From: Ailurus styani
Lineage: Eukaryota; Chordata; Mammalia; Carnivora; Ailuridae
Length of the DNA: 64,000 nucleotides
Reading direction: 5' to 3'
Assembly (NCBI GenBank): GCA_002007465.1
Contig: LNAC01000039.1
Location: 3,837,213-3,901,212, forward strand
The notes under the pieces were generated by a model. That model was not told the DNA's origin and made no database searches. It was given only the letters and a program-made list of their open reading frames with translations. Both the position numbers and the translations under genes were made by a program. Below are positions 22,201 to 35,537 of this stretch, in pieces. How positions within the stretch are numbered: the first letter of the stretch is position 1; the number at the start of each line of letters is the position of its first letter.

Positions 22201-25200
22201 TTTTTTTAAATTTCCTTTTGATTTCTTCATTGACCCGTTAATTGGTTAGTAGTCTGTTTATCTTCCTATTCTGTGTGTGTTTTCTAGGTTTTCTTTCTTG
22301 TAATTGATTTCTAGTTTCATAATGTTATGGTCAGAAAAGATGCTTGATAGGATTTTAATGTAAATTTACTGAGACTTGTTTTGTGGCCTAACATGTGATC
22401 TGTCCTGGAGAAAGTTCCATTTGGGCTTGAACGAATGTGTATTCTGTATTTGGATGGAATGTTCTGTATATATCTGTTAAGTCATTTTGGTCTGTGTCAT
22501 TCAAAGCCTCTGTTTCCTTATTGACTTTTCTGTCTGGATCATCTATCTGTTGATGTAAATAGAGCATGAAAGTCCCCTACTGTTACTGTATTGCTGTCAA
22601 TTTCTTTCTTTATAGCTGTTAATATCTGCTTTACATATTTATGTGCTCCTAAATATTTAGGTATTTACAATTGTTTAGAAATGTTACAATTGCATAGATA
22701 TTTAAATTGTTATATCTTCTTGTTGGATTGATCCCTTCATCATTATGTAATGCCCTTCTTTGTTTTTCTTTATAGTCTTGGTTTAAAGTCTATTTTGATG
22801 TAAGTGTTGCTACCCCTGCCTTTGTTTTCCACTTCCATTTGCATGGAATATCTTTCTCTAGCCCTTCACTTTCAGTTTTTATGTATCCTTAGATCTGACA
22901 CGAGTCTCTTGTAGGCAGCATATAAATGGATCTTGTTTTTTTAATCCATTTGTTCTTTTGATTGGAATATTTAGCTCATTTACAGTTAATTATTGATAAG
23001 TGTGTACCTATTGCCATGTTAATTATTTTCTGATTGTTTTTATAGTTCTTCTCTGTTCCTTTTATCTTTTGTTCTTGTCTCTTGTGATTTGATAAGTTTC
23101 TTTAGTATTGTGGTTGGATTCTTTTTTCTTTATTATTTGTGTATCTATTATAGGCTTTGGGTTTGTGGTTGCTCATATATAACATCCTTTGTATATAGCA
23201 GTCTATACTAAGTTGATGGTTGCTTAAGTTCAAACACATCTTAAAGATACTATGTTTTTACTCCCTGCTTGTTTTATGTGTATGATGTCATATTTTACAT
23301 ATTTTTATTTTGCGTAGCTCTTAACTAATTTTTATAATTTTACTACTTTTTGTCTTTTTATCTTCATGCTAGTTTAGTAAGTGATTCATCTCTTTTTATG
23401 TTTGCTTTTTACCAGTGAATTTTTTCCTTTCATAATTTTCTAACTTCTAGTTATGACCTTTTCGTTTCCATTTAAAATCATCCTTTTAATATTTCTTCTA
23501 ATGTTTAGTGGAATGAACTCCTTTTACTTTTGTCTGGGAAGGTTTCTCCTTCAATTTTGATAACCTTGCCAGGTAGAGTATTCTTGGCCACAGGTTTTTT
23601 CCTTTCAGCACTAAATATACCATACCATTCACTCTCTTCTGGCCTGAAAAGTGTCTGCTGAAAAAACCCTGATCACCTTATGGGATTTCCCTTATACATA
23701 ACCATTTGCTTTTCTCTTGCTGCTTTTAAGGTTCCCTCCATCTTTAATTTAAAACATTTTAATTATCATATGTCTTGGTGTGGACCTCTTTGGGTTCAAC
23801 TTGTTTGGGACTCTTTGTGATTCTTGGGCCTGAATGTCTGCCTTCTGGCCCAGGATAGGGAATCTTTCAGCTCTTATTTCTTCAAACAAGTTTTCAGTTC
23901 CTTTGAGAAATCTCCTTCAGGTACCCCTATAATGCAGAGTCATTATTCTTGATGTTGCTGCAGGGGCCCCTTAACCTATCCTCATTTTTAGAAATTCTTT
24001 TTTCTTTTTGCTGTTCAGCTTGAGTACTTCTCATTACTCTGTCTTCCAGATCACTGATCTGTTCTTCCTCATCCTTTAATTTGCTGTTGATTTCCTCGGG
24101 GGTATTTTTCATTTCAGTTATTCTTCCGCTCTGATTGGTCCTTTTTAATATTTTCTATCTCCCTGTTGAAGTTCACACTGAGTTTGTCCACTCTTCTCAA
24201 ATCTGGTAAGTATCTGTATGACCATTACTTTGAATTCTTTAACAGATAGATTTCTTCTCTCTATTTTGGTTTTTTTTTTTTTCTGAGATTTTTGTCTTAT
24301 TCTTTCGTTTGGAACATATTCCTCTGTGTCATCATTTTGTTTGACTCTGTTTCTATGTATTAGGTAGGTCAGCTACATGTACTAGTTTTGAAAGGAGTGG
24401 ACTTATGTAGACAGCATCTTGTGGGCTCCCATTCTCCCTAGTCACCAGAACCAAGTGCCCTTGAGGTGTCTGTCCCCTGTGTGGGCTGCATGTCTCCTCC
24501 TGTTACAACACAACTGCTACGTGCACACTGGTGGGCAGGGTTGGATCCCAGTGTGGCTGGTTGTGATGACTGGCATGACTATTGCAGATGCGCCAGTGGG
24601 CAGATTTTGGCCCCCTGCTATAGCTGGTTGCAATGACCAGTGTGGCTATTGCAGGCAAACTGGTATGCAGAGCTGGCTCCTGGTGTGGCTAGCTGCAATG
24701 ACCAGCATGCCTATTCCAAGCACGCTGGTGGGTGAGGCTGGCTCACCCCTTTCCCAGGGAAAGATTTGCTTTGGAGGGGTGCCAGTACTGCTACGGCTGC
24801 CCAATGGATGTGGCGGGGCACTAGTGACTTTTGGGGGATGCTTGTCCCAACTGAGGCTACCTGACAGGGATGGTGGGGCAGGAGCCATTTTTGGAGGGAT
24901 GGCTGGTGAGGCGGGTCCTCAAAGAAATGCCAGGGCAACATGAGCCTTACTAGCAAGGTAGATGGAAAACAATAGAACTGGGTCTTGCCAGCATCAGGCC
25001 AGCTAGGCTGAAGGAAGGTAAGAAAAAGCGGTGCCTATTTGCATTTCTGTTCCTGCTGAATGCTCCTATAGATCTCTGCCTCTCTGGCACGTACCATAAA
25101 ATTAGTTAATGAATCTCTTTCATGTATAATCCAAGCACTTTTCAAACTGCTGTTTCTGTACTGGGCCTTGGGCAGAGTCATAAACCACTACATCTTTAAG

Positions 25201-25218
25201 AGCAAAGTCTTCACAGGA

Positions 25219-25387
25219 GGGCGCCTGGGTGGCTCAGTGGGTTAAATAAAGCCTCTGCCTTCGGCTCAGGTCATGATCTCAGGGTCCTGGGATCGAGGCC
25301 CACATTGGGCTTCCTCCTCTCTCTCTGCCTGCCTCTGCCTGCTTGTGATCTCTCTCTCTCTCTGTCAAATAAAATCTTAAAAAAAAA
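25219..25387 (+). mobile_element. SINEC, mustelid-type, sense, next to a young L1
   Basis: 'gcgcctgggtggctcagtgg' head and 'caaataaaatcttaaaaaaa' tail. It lies inside the 5'UTR of inner L1 A, directly upstream of an L1 3' piece of the same orientation. Confidence 0.85.
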
Positions 25388-26468
25388 GTCTTAACATGAG
25401 AAAGTGCTCAACATCACTTGGCATCAGAGAAATACAAATGAAAACCACAGTGAGATACCACCTCACACCAGTCAGAATGGCTAAAATCAACAAGTCAGGA
25501 AATGACAGATGTTGGCGAGGATGCAGAGAAAGGGGAACCCTCCTACACTGTTGGTGGGAGGGCAAGCTGGTACAGCCACTCTGGAAAACAGTGTGGAGGT
25601 TCCTCAAAAAGTTGAAAATAGAGCTACCCTAAAACCCAGCAATCGCACTACTGGGTATTTACCCTAAAGATGTGAAGGTAGTGATCCGCAGGGGCACATG
25701 CACCCGAATGTTTATAGCAGCAATGTCCACAATAGCCAAACTATGGAAAGAACCTAGATGTCCATCAACAGATGAATGGATAANTGCGGAGAAAGGGGAA
25801 CCCTCCTACACTGTTGGTGGGAATGCAAGCTGGTGCAGCCACTCTGGAAAACAGTATGGAGGTTCCTCAAAAAGTTGAAAATAGAGCTACCCTAAAACCC
25901 AGCAATCGCACTACTGGGTATTTACCCTAAAGATGTGAAGGTAGTGTTCCTCAGGGGCACGTGCACCCGAATGTTTATAGCAGCAATGTCCACAATAGCC
26001 AAACTATGGAAAGAACCTAGATGTCCATCAACAGATGAATGGATAAAGAAGATGTGGTATATATATACAATGGAATACTATGCAGCTATCAAAAGAAACG
26101 AAATCTTGCCATTTGCAACGACATGGATGGAACTGGAGGGTATTATGCTGAGCAAAATAAGTCAATCAGAGAAAGACAATTATTATATGATCTCTCTGAT
26201 ATGAGGAACCTGAGGGGCAGGGTGGGGGTCGTGGGGGGTAGGGAGGGAAAAATAATGAAACAAGATGGAATGGGGAAGGAGACAAACCATAAGAGATTCC
26301 TAATCTCACAAAACAGGTTACTGGGGGGTGGGAGTGTAGGGATAGGGTGGATGGGTTATGGACATTGGGGAGGGTTTGTGCTATGGTGAATGCTGTGAAA
26401 GGCGTAAGCCTGACGATTCACAGACCTGTACCCCTGGGCAAATAATAATAAAAATAATTTTTTAAAAA
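25388..26468 (+). mobile_element. 5'-truncated young LINE-1, sense
   Basis: Contains the last part of ORF2 ([20 protein letters not shown] at 25441 onward), then the 3'UTR with 'gggatagggtggatgggtta' and 'acctgtacccctgggcaaat', and an A-rich tail. Its 3' end matches the fragment at 47904-48046. The ORF2 frame is interrupted by the N-flanked duplication. Target duplication aagagcaaagtctt lies at 25198-25211 and 26469-26482, enclosing both this element and the SINE. Confidence 0.85.
25522..26045. repeat. 261-262-base direct repeat around a single N (probable assembly overlap)
   Basis: 25522-25783 and 25785-26045 are two near-identical copies of the same L1 ORF2 stretch with several substitutions. 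The N at 25784 is the junction. Confidence 0.85.
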
Positions 26469-27114
26469 AAGAGCAAAGTCTTAGTTTCCTATAGCTCTCC
26501 CACTCTCCTGGAGTTAAGCCTCGCTGATTTTCAAAACCAGACATCATGGGGGCTTGTTTTCCCAGTGCAGGTCTTCAGGGTCAGGATGGCCAATGTAGGG
26601 CTTAGTCTCTTTGGTCCACATGAAGAACATTTACACCTTTGATATCCCTCCTGCTATGGGTGGCTATCTTGGAGGTTTCATTCCTAACCATGTCTTCTCC
26701 TCCTACCTTTCTCAAGGTGGATTCTTCTTTGTCTTTAACTGGCAAAGATCGGCTCTACCATTCTTCAGGTCATTTTCAGGGTGAGTTGGGTTATATGTAG
26801 CTGTTGCCTTGGTGTGTCCATGAGAGGAGGTAAGCTCAGGGTCCTTTCACTCTGCCATCTTCCTGGAATAAGCCAATCTTGTTCTTCGGGGTCCTTTGAG
26901 ACTCCATGTGAATTTTAGGATGGATTTTTCTATTCTTTCAAAAAATGGCATTTTTAGAGTTTACATTGAATCTTTAGATTACTGTAGGTATAGTAACATC
27001 TAAATAATATCCTGAAGTCTTTCAATCCATGACCATGGATGTCTTTCCATTTATTGTGTCTTTAATTTCTCACAGCGATGTATTGTAGTTTTCAGAGTAA
27101 AAGTCTTACATCTT

Positions 27115-27291
27115 TTTTTTTAAGATTTTATTTATTTGACAGAGAGATCACAAGTAGGCAGAGAGGCAGGGAGAGGAAGAAGCAGGCTTCCTGCCGAGCA
27201 GAGAGCCCAACACGGGGCTTGATCCCAGGACCCTGAGATCATGACCCAAGCCAAAGGCAGAGGCTTAACCCCCTGAGCTACCCAGGTACCC
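27115..27291 (-). mobile_element. SINEC, antisense
   Basis: Mustelid-type reverse SINE flanked by aagtcttacatctt (about 27101-27114 and 27292-27306). Confidence 0.85.
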
Positions 27292-27983
27292 CAAGTCTTA
27301 CATCTTCTTGGTTAAACTTATACCTAAGTGTTTATTCTTTTTGATACTATTGTAAATAGAATTGTCTTAAGTTTCTTTTCAGATTGTTCATTTTTAGTGT
27401 ATAGAAATGCAAATGATTTTTGTGTGTTGATTTTGTATCTAGTAAATTTGCTGAATTTATTGGTCCTAACATGTGCGTGCATGTGTGTGTGCGTTCATGT
27501 AATCTTTACGGTTTTCTGTATATAAGATCATGTCACCTGCAAACAGATAATTTGACTCTTCCTTCCTTTCCAATTTGAATGCCTTTTCTTTTTGTTGCCT
27601 ATTTGTCCTGGCCAGGACTTCAGAACAATGTTGAATAGAAGTGGTGAGAGTAGTCATCCTTGTCTTGTTCCTGATCTTATGGGAGAAGCTTTCAGTCATT
27701 CATTGAATATGATGTTAATTATAGGCTTTTCATATTTGGGCTTTATTACATTCAGATAGTTTCCTTCTAATTCTATTTTGTTGAGTGTTTTTAATCATGA
27801 AAGGGTGTTGAATTTTGTCAAATGCTTTTTCTGCATCAACTATGAGATAGTCACTTTTTTTTTTTGTCCTTCTTTCTGTTCATGTGGTGTATTGAGTTGA
27901 TCATTTGTAGTATGTTGAACAATCCTTGCATTCCAGGAATAAATCCTATGTCTTACTTCTAATGTGCTGTTGAATTTTTCTTT

Positions 27984-28174
27984 TCTTTTTTAAGATTTTA
28001 TTTATCTATTTGACAGAGAGAGATGACAAGTAGGCAGAGAGGCAGGCAGAGAGAGAGGAGGAAGCAGGTTCCCCACCAAGCAGGGAGCCCGATGAGGGGC
28101 TCGATCCCAGGACCTTGAGATCATGACCTGAGCCGAAGGCAGAGGCTTTAACCCACTGAGCCACCCAGGCATCC
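27984..28174 (-). mobile_element. SINEC, antisense
   Basis: Reverse SINE flanked by tgaatttttcttt (27971-27983 and 28175-28187). Confidence 0.85.
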
Positions 28175-29874
28175 TGAATTTTTCTTTGCTAGTCTTTTGA
28201 TCAGGATTTTTGCATTAATATTCATTAGGGATATTGGTCTGTAGATTTCTTGCTTTGACTTTTTTTTAATTTTAAGTTTTTAATTCCAGTTAACATACAG
28301 TGTTATATTAGTTTCAGGTGTGCAATATAGTAATTCAGCATTTCCGTACATCACCCAGTTCTCATCATAACCAGTGCACTCCTTAATCCTCATCGCCTAT
28401 TTAATCCATCTTCCCCACCCACCTCTCTTCTAGTAACCATTATCCATAATTAGGAGTCTGTTTCTTGATTTGTCTTTCTCACTCTCTCTCATTTTTTTCC
28501 TTTTCTTGTTTGTTTCATTTCTTAAATTCCACATGAGTGAAATCATATGGTATTTGTCTTTCTCTGAATGACCTATTTCACTTAAACAATATATTCTCTA
28601 GCTCAGTCCATGTTGTTGCAAATGGCAAGGTTTCATTTATTTTCATGCCAACTACTATTCCTGTGTGTGTGTGTACACACATCACTGCTTCTTTATACAT
28701 TCATTAGTTGATGGACACTTAGGCTCTTTCCATAATTTGGCTATTGTGGATAATGCTGCTATAAACTTAGAGGTGCATGTATCTCTTTGAATTAGTGTGT
28801 TTGCATTTTTTTGGTAAATACCCAGTAGTTTGATTGTTGGACTGTATGGTAGTTCTATTTTTAACTTCTTGAGGAAACTCCGTGATGTTTTCCAGAGTGG
28901 CTGAACCAGTTTGCATTTCTACCAACTGTGCAAGAGGGTTCCCCTTTCTCTACATCTTCACCAACACCTGTTATTTCTTGTGTTGTTGATTTTAGCCATT
29001 CTGACAAGTGTGTAGTTTTGATTTGCATTTCCCTGATGATAAGTGAGGATGAATACCTTTTCACGTGTCTCTTGGCCATCTGGATATCTTTGGAAAAATG
29101 TCTATTCGTGTCTTCTGCCCATTTCTTAATTGGATTATTTGTTTTTTCGGTGTTCTATGAGTTCTTTATAAATTTGGATGCTAACCCTTTATTGGATATG
29201 TCATCTGCAAATATCTTCTCCCATTCTGTGGGTTGCCTTTTACTTTGTTGTTTCCTTTGCTGTGCAGAAGCTTTTTATTTTGATGTAATCCCAATATCTT
29301 ATTTTTACTTTTGTTTCCTGTGCCTCAGAAGACCTACAAAAAGTAGGTGTTACATCTGATATCAAAGTTAATGCCTGTGTTCTCCTCTAGGATTTTAATA
29401 GTTTCCTGTCTCACATTTAGGGCTTTAATCCATTTTGAATTTTTGTGTGTGGTGTAAGAAAGTGGTCCAGTTTCATTCTTTTGCATGTTGCTGTCCAGTT
29501 TTCCCAGCACCATTCATTGAAAAGATTGTCTTTTTCCCACTGCATATTCTTTCTTGCTTTGTCAAAGATTAATTAATTGACCATACAACTGTGAGCTTAT
29601 TTCTGGATTTTCTATTCTGTTCTACTGATATGTGTGTCTGTTTTTGTGCCAGTACCATATTCTTTTGATTACCACAGCTTTGTAATATAACTTGAAGTCC
29701 AGAATTGTGATGCCTCTAGCTTTGCTTTTCTTTTTCAAGATTGCTTTGGCTATTTGGGGTCTTTTGTGATTCAATACAATTTTTAGGACTGTTTGTTCTA
29801 CTTCTGTGAAAAACGCTGTTAGTATTTTGATAGGGATCACATTAAATCTGCAGATTGCTTTGGGTAGTATAGAC

Positions 29875-30120
29875 TTTGTTTTTTTAAGATTGATTGGTTT
29901 CAGAGAAAGAGAGCATGTTCATGACCATGCAAGTGGGGGGAGGAGGAGAGGGAGAGGGAGAGGGAGAGGGGAGAGAGAATCCAAGCAGACTTTGAACTGA
30001 CCACAGAGCCTGACACAGGACTCAATTCCAATATACTGAGATTATGACCTGAGTCGAAACCAAGAGTCAGATGCTCAACCAAGAGTCAGATGCTCAACTG
30101 ACTGCACCACCCATGTGCCC
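29875..30120 (-). mobile_element. SINEC, antisense, with internal 19-base tandem copy
   Basis: Reverse SINE flanked by ggtagtatagac (about 29862-29874 and 30122-30134). 'aaccaagagtcagatgctc' occurs twice in tandem near 30059-30097. Confidence 0.8.
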
Positions 30121-30210
30121 CAGGTAGTATAGACATTTAAAGAATATTTTTTCTTATAATCCATGAGCATGGAATGTCTTTGCATTTCTTTGTATCTACT
30201 TCAATTTCTT

Positions 30211-30416
30211 TTTTTTTTAAAGATTTTTTTTATTTATTCATTTGACACAGAGAGAGAGATTACAAGTAGGCAGAGAGGCAGGCAGAGAGAGAGGAGAGAG
30301 GAGGAAGCAGGCTCCCCGCCGAGCAGAGAGCCCGATGTGGGCCTTGATCCCAGGACCCTGGGATCATGACCTGAGCCGAAGGCAGCGGCTTTAACCCACT
30401 GAGCCACCCAGGTGCC
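30211..30416 (-). mobile_element. SINEC, mustelid-type, antisense
   Basis: Reverse SINE flanked by ctacttcaatttctt (30196-30210 and 30417-30431). Confidence 0.85.
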
Positions 30417-32902
30417 CTACTTCAATTTCTTTAATCAATGTTTTATGGTTTTCAGAGTACAGGTCTTTCACCTCTTTGTTTAGGTTTATTCCTCAGTATC
30501 CTATTATTTTTGATGCAATTATAAATGGGATTGTTTTCTTAATTTCCCTTTCCTTTCTGCTGCTTCATTATTACTGTATAGAAATGCAACAGATTTCTGT
30601 AGATTGATTTTATGTCCTGCAACTTCCCTGAATTTATCAGTTCTAGCAGTCTTTTGGTGGTGTCTTTGGGTTTTCTATATATAGTATCATGTCATCTGCA
30701 AAGAGTGAAAGTTCTACTTCTCCTTACCAATTTGGATGCCTTTTGTTTCTTTTTTTGTCTGATTGCTGTGATAGGACTTCCAGTACTCTGTTGAATGAAA
30801 GTGGTGAGAGTGGACTTCCATGTCTTGTTCCTGACCTTAGGGGAAAGGCTCTCAGTTTATCCCCATTGAGGATGAGGTTAACTGTGGGTTTTTCATAGAT
30901 GTCCTTTATTGAGGTTGTTCCCTATAACTCTACTTTGTTGAGGGTTTTAACCATGAATGGTGGTTGTACTTTGTCAAATGCTTTTTCTGCATCTATTGAA
31001 AAGATCATATGGTTCTTATCCTTTCTTTTATTGATGTGATGTATCAGATTGTGAATACTGAGCCATCTTTGCAAGCCAGGAATAAATCCCACAAGCCAGG
31101 ATCATGGTGAATGACTTTTTAAATTTTAACCTATTGTTGAATTTGGTTTGTTAGTATTTTGTTGAGTATTTTTACATTTATGTTCATCAGAGATACTGGC
31201 CTGTAGTTCTTTTTTTTTTTTTTTTTGGTCATGTCTTTATCTGGTTTGGGGAGTTTTTTGGTTACCGATTCAATTCTTTGCTGGTTATTGGTCTATTTAA
31301 ATGGTCTTTCTTCCTGTTTCTGTTTTGGTAGTTTATATGTTTCTAGGAATTTCTTCTAGGTTTAATTTGTTGGCATATAGCTTTTCATAATATTCTCTTA
31401 CGATTTTTGGTATTTTTGTGGTGTTATTTTTCCTTTCTTATTTGTGATTTTATTTGGGTCCTTTTTCTTTTTTTCTTGCTAAGTCTGGCTAGAACTTTAT
31501 CAGTGTTATTGCTTTTTTTTCTCTCCAAAGAACTAGCTCCTGGTTTCATTGATCATTCTATTGTTTTTTAGTTTCCATATCATTTATTTCTGCCCTAGTT
31601 TTCATTATGTCCTTTCTTCTGCTAGTTTTAGGTTTTGTTTGTTCTCTTTTTAGCTCCTTAGGTGCAAGGTTAGGTTTTTTTGAGATTTTTCTTGCTGCTT
31701 GAGGTAGGCCTGTATTGTTATAAACTTCCTTCTTAGAACTGCTTTTGCTGCATCTCAAAGGTTTTGGACCATGGGTTTTCATTTTCATTTGTTTCCACAT
31801 TTTAAATTTCTTCTTTTATTTCCCAATTTTACCCATTCATTGTTTAGTAGCAGGTTATTTAACCTTCCTGTATTTGTGGTCTGTGCAGATTTTTTTTTTT
31901 TATGGCTGACTTCTAGTTTCATAGCATTGTGGTCAGAAAATATGCGTGGTATGATTTCAATCTTGAATTTGTTCAGGTTTGTTTTGTGGGCTAATATGTG
32001 ATCTATTCTGGAGAGTGTTCCATGTACACTTGAAAAGAATGTGTATTCTGCTGTTTAATGATGGAATGTTCTGAATATATCTGTTAAATCCATCTGTTCC
32101 AGTGTGTCATTTAAAGCCATTGTTTCTTGTTGATTTTCTCTTTAAATGATCTGTCCATTTCCGTACATGGGTTTTTTAAGTCCCCTACTATTGTATTACT
32201 TATCAATTAGTTCCCTTATTTTTTTTTTTTACTGTTTTATGTATTGGGTGCTCCTCTGTTGGGTGAATAAATATTTATTATTTGTTGTATCTTCTTTTTT
32301 GTCCCCTCTATTAGTATATAGTGTCTTTCTTTGTCTTTTGTTAGTGTCTTTGTTTTAAATTCTCTTTTGTCAGATATAAGAATCGCTCCTCTGGCTTCCT
32401 TTTGATATCCATGGCATGATACATGTTTGTCCATCCTTTCACTTTCAATCTGCAGGTGTCTTTAGGTCTCAAATGGGTTTCTTAATGGCAGCATATAGAG
32501 GGGTCTTATTTTTTTTAATCTGTTCTGTCACCCTATGTCTTTTGATTAGAGGGTTTAGTCCATTTACATTCAAAGTTGTTATTGCTGGATATGTACTTAT
32601 TGCCATTTTATTACTTGATTTCTGGTTGTTTCTGAAGATGTTTTCTGATCCTTTCTTGTCTTTCATGTTTTGCTGATTTTCTGTAGTGATATATTTGGAT
32701 ATTTCTTTTTGTTCTTTGCATATTAAGAGTTTTTTGATATATGTTACCATTAGGTTTGTGTATAAACCCTTCTTCATATAGACATCTCTATGAAGTTGAT
32801 GGTGGTTTGAGTTTGAACTCCTTTTTCTCTCCTCTCCTTCCTATGTTTTAGATATGTTATTATATTTTATAACTTTTTTTGTGAGTTCCTTGACTGATTT
32901 TT

Positions 32903-33090
32903 TAAAAAAATATTTATTTAGTTGACAGAGGGAAACACAGCTAGAGAGGGAACACAAGCAAGGGGAGTGGGAGAGGGAGAAGCAGGCTTCCCACCGAGCA
33001 GAGAGCCCGATGTGGGGCTTGATCTCAGGACCCTGGGATCATGACCTGAGCTGAAGGCAGGTGCTTAATGACTGAGCCACCCAGGTGCCC
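32903..33090 (-). mobile_element. SINEC, antisense
   Basis: Reverse SINE flanked by ctgatttttt on both sides. It lies between ORF2 and ORF1 of inner L1 B. Confidence 0.8.
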
Positions 33091-34980
33091 CTGATTTTTT
33101 TTTTTTACAGAAATACTCATTTTTATAGCTTTTTGTGTTTCCTACCCCTCTATACTGTCACTTTTGTTTTCTCCCATTCAGAGTCCCTTTTAATATTTCT
33201 TGAAGAGCTGATTAATGGTCATAAAGTTCTTTAGTTTTTGTCTGGGAAACTATGTCTCCTTCTATTCTGAATGACAGCCTTGCTGGATCAAGTATTCTTG
33301 GCTGCAGATTTTTCCAATGTAGCACTTTGAATATACCATACCTCTTCCTCCTGGCTTACAAAGTTTCTGTTGAAAAATCTCCTGGTAGCCTTATGGAAAA
33401 GTCTTCCCTTGTAAGTTAATGACTTCTTTTGTCTTGCTGCTTTTAATTTTTTTCTTTATCACTATATTTTGCAAACTTAATTATAGTATGTCTTGTGTGG
33501 TTCTGCTTTTGTTGATTTTTGTTGTGGGTTCTCTGTGCCTCCTGGATCTGGATATATGTTTCCTTCCCAAGGTTAAGGAGGTTTTCAACTATTATTTCTG
33601 CAAACAAATTTTCCTACCCCTTTTCTCTTTCTTTTTCTGGGACTTCTATAATGTGAATATTGTTACATTTGATGCAGTCACTGAATTTCCTAAGTCTATT
33701 CTCATTTTGCATATTACTTTTCTCTCTTTTTTGTTCGTCTTGATTACTTTCCATCACTTTGTCTTTTAGGTCACGAATTTGTTCCTCTGCTTCTTCCATC
33801 CTGCTGTTCACTCCTTTAGGCATGTGTCTCATTTTGTTTATTGTGCTCTTTATCTCTGCTGTTATTCCTAATCGCTCTGTTAAGGGTCTCATTCATGTCT
33901 TCTACTCCTAAGTTCATGAGTATCCTTATGCTCGTTACTTTAAATTCTCTATCAGGCATGTTATTTATATCTGCTTCACTTGGATCTCTGACTGTGGCCT
34001 TGGCTTATTCTTTCATCCGAGATACATTTCTCTCCTCATTTTGTCTGTCTGTCTGTTTCTGTGGGTTAAGAAAGCCAGTTACGTCTTCTGCTCTTGCAAG
34101 TTGTGACTTTATAAAGAGGCCCTGGAATGCCCTGCAGTGCAGTGTCCCCTCTTCACCAGAACCTGGCATTTCACGAGAGCATCCTCTGTGTGCTGCTTAT
34201 GCCCTGTTGTTGTGCTTGAGTCACTCTTCCTTTCAGTGCAATTGTCTGCACTGTCTCTCTGCCTGTTGTGAGCTGTGCCTGCTCTCTGTGCTGTTAGTGG
34301 GACCCAGGCAGGCCAGCTCGGAGGGAGTGTGCCTGCTGGGGTAATTGGGTGCAGGGTGGCAGTGTTAGTAAAATTTGTGCTGGGCCCCTAGTCTTAAGCT
34401 GGAAACCCAGAAGTGCTGCAGTGGCTGAGGGCTGTGTGCCCCAGTGTCGGTGTGAGGCTGGGCATGGTTAGCCAGTGCAAGAGGGTGTTTGGGGATGCCC
34501 GGCTGGGCAGAGTGTGGCAGTTGGGCACAATGTGCAGGGGCAGCTGTGCATCTGATGGCTGGCTGGGGCACTTGTGCGGCTGAACAAAGTCTGCCCTGGG
34601 CCCAGGGCTGAGACTAGGAGGCTTGGAGTAAGGTGAGTCCTTAAGAGAACCCATGGGTGTGGAACACTGCTAGCAGGTGAGGTAGAAAGTGTGCAGCCCC
34701 AGCCCTGCAGGTGGCTCTGTGTTTATGCTGGGGGGCAGGGGAGGAAAACGGTGCTCTCCGGTTCCCTTGTTTTCGAAGAAGTACCCCAACATGCTCCAAA
34801 AGCAGTATGAGCTCATCTGTCTCCTCTTTGACTCGAGCATTATGTAAACTGCTGTTTTTATGTTGCCTCTCCATATAGGCTGCTGTCTCTTTAAGGATGG
34901 TGACCCAGCTATCACTTGCCCTCCTGGCTTGTCCAGTGCTGAGTCAGCTGACTTTGAAAGCTCCACATTTCAAGTCCCAC

Positions 34981-35498
34981 TTTTTTTTTTTTAAATGACA
35001 GCTTTATTGAGATATAATCCACATACCATAAAATTCACCCTTTTAAAGTGTACAATTTAGCAGTGTCTTTTTAAAAATATTCTTTATTTAAATTCAATTT
35101 AGCTAACATATACTGTATTAGTAATTTCAGGGGAAGCATTTAGTGATTCATCATTTCCATATAACACCCTGTGCTCATCACATCACACGCCCTCCCCAAT
35201 GCCCATCACCCAGTTACCCCATCAACCCCACCTCCCTTTCCCCCCACCCCCTCCTCCAGCAGCCCTCAGTTTGTTTCCTTTAGTTCCGTGTCTCTTATGG
35301 TTTGCCTCCCTCTATTTTATCTTATTTTTCCTTCCCTTCCCCTATGTTCATCTGTTTTTTCTTAAATTCCAAATATGAGTGAAATCATATGGTAATTGTC
35401 TTTCTAATTTATTTTGCTTAGCATAATACACTCTAGTTCTATTTACATCATTGCAAATGGAAGGTTTAGCTCTTTTTGATGGCTGAGTAATATTCCAG

Positions 35499-35537
<39 letters not shown>

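Larger units (their letters stand above)
18805..26872 (-). mobile_element. Inner LINE-1 A, nearly full length, inserted in the host L1
   Basis: 3'UTR at 18805-19440, antisense ORF2 at about 19450-23500, ORF1 at about 23500-24380, and 5'UTR to 26872, ending in 'cactctgccatcttcctgga', the L1 5' terminus in reverse. On the minus strand 21021-21239 still reads an RT segment ([20 protein letters not shown], then PLRSGTKQG). 23927-24112 reads the ORF1 coiled coil (EEQISDLEDRVM). Removing the internal insertions leaves about 6.6 kb, a full-length L1. Both ORFs are broken by stops. Confidence 0.8.
26873..28259 (-). mobile_element. Old host LINE-1, piece 2
   Basis: Resumes ORF2 exactly where piece 1 stops ('ccaatcttgttcttcggggt'), and runs to 'gatattggtctgtagatttc'. 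SINEs interrupt it at 27115-27291 and 27984-28174. Confidence 0.8.

Noticed and set aside
24419..24943. Open frame of 174 codons on the + strand
   Set aside because: It lies antisense in the 5'UTR region of an inner LINE-1; GC-rich repeats keep it open by chance and it resembles no protein.
33841..34344. Open frame of 167 codons on the + strand
   Set aside because: It reads the reverse of L1 ORF1 and 5'UTR sequence of inner L1 B.
35499..35536. Short-period repeat as a possible array of spaced repeats
   Set aside because: It is a plain CA microsatellite in an L1; no CRISPR-like structure exists in this eukaryotic window.
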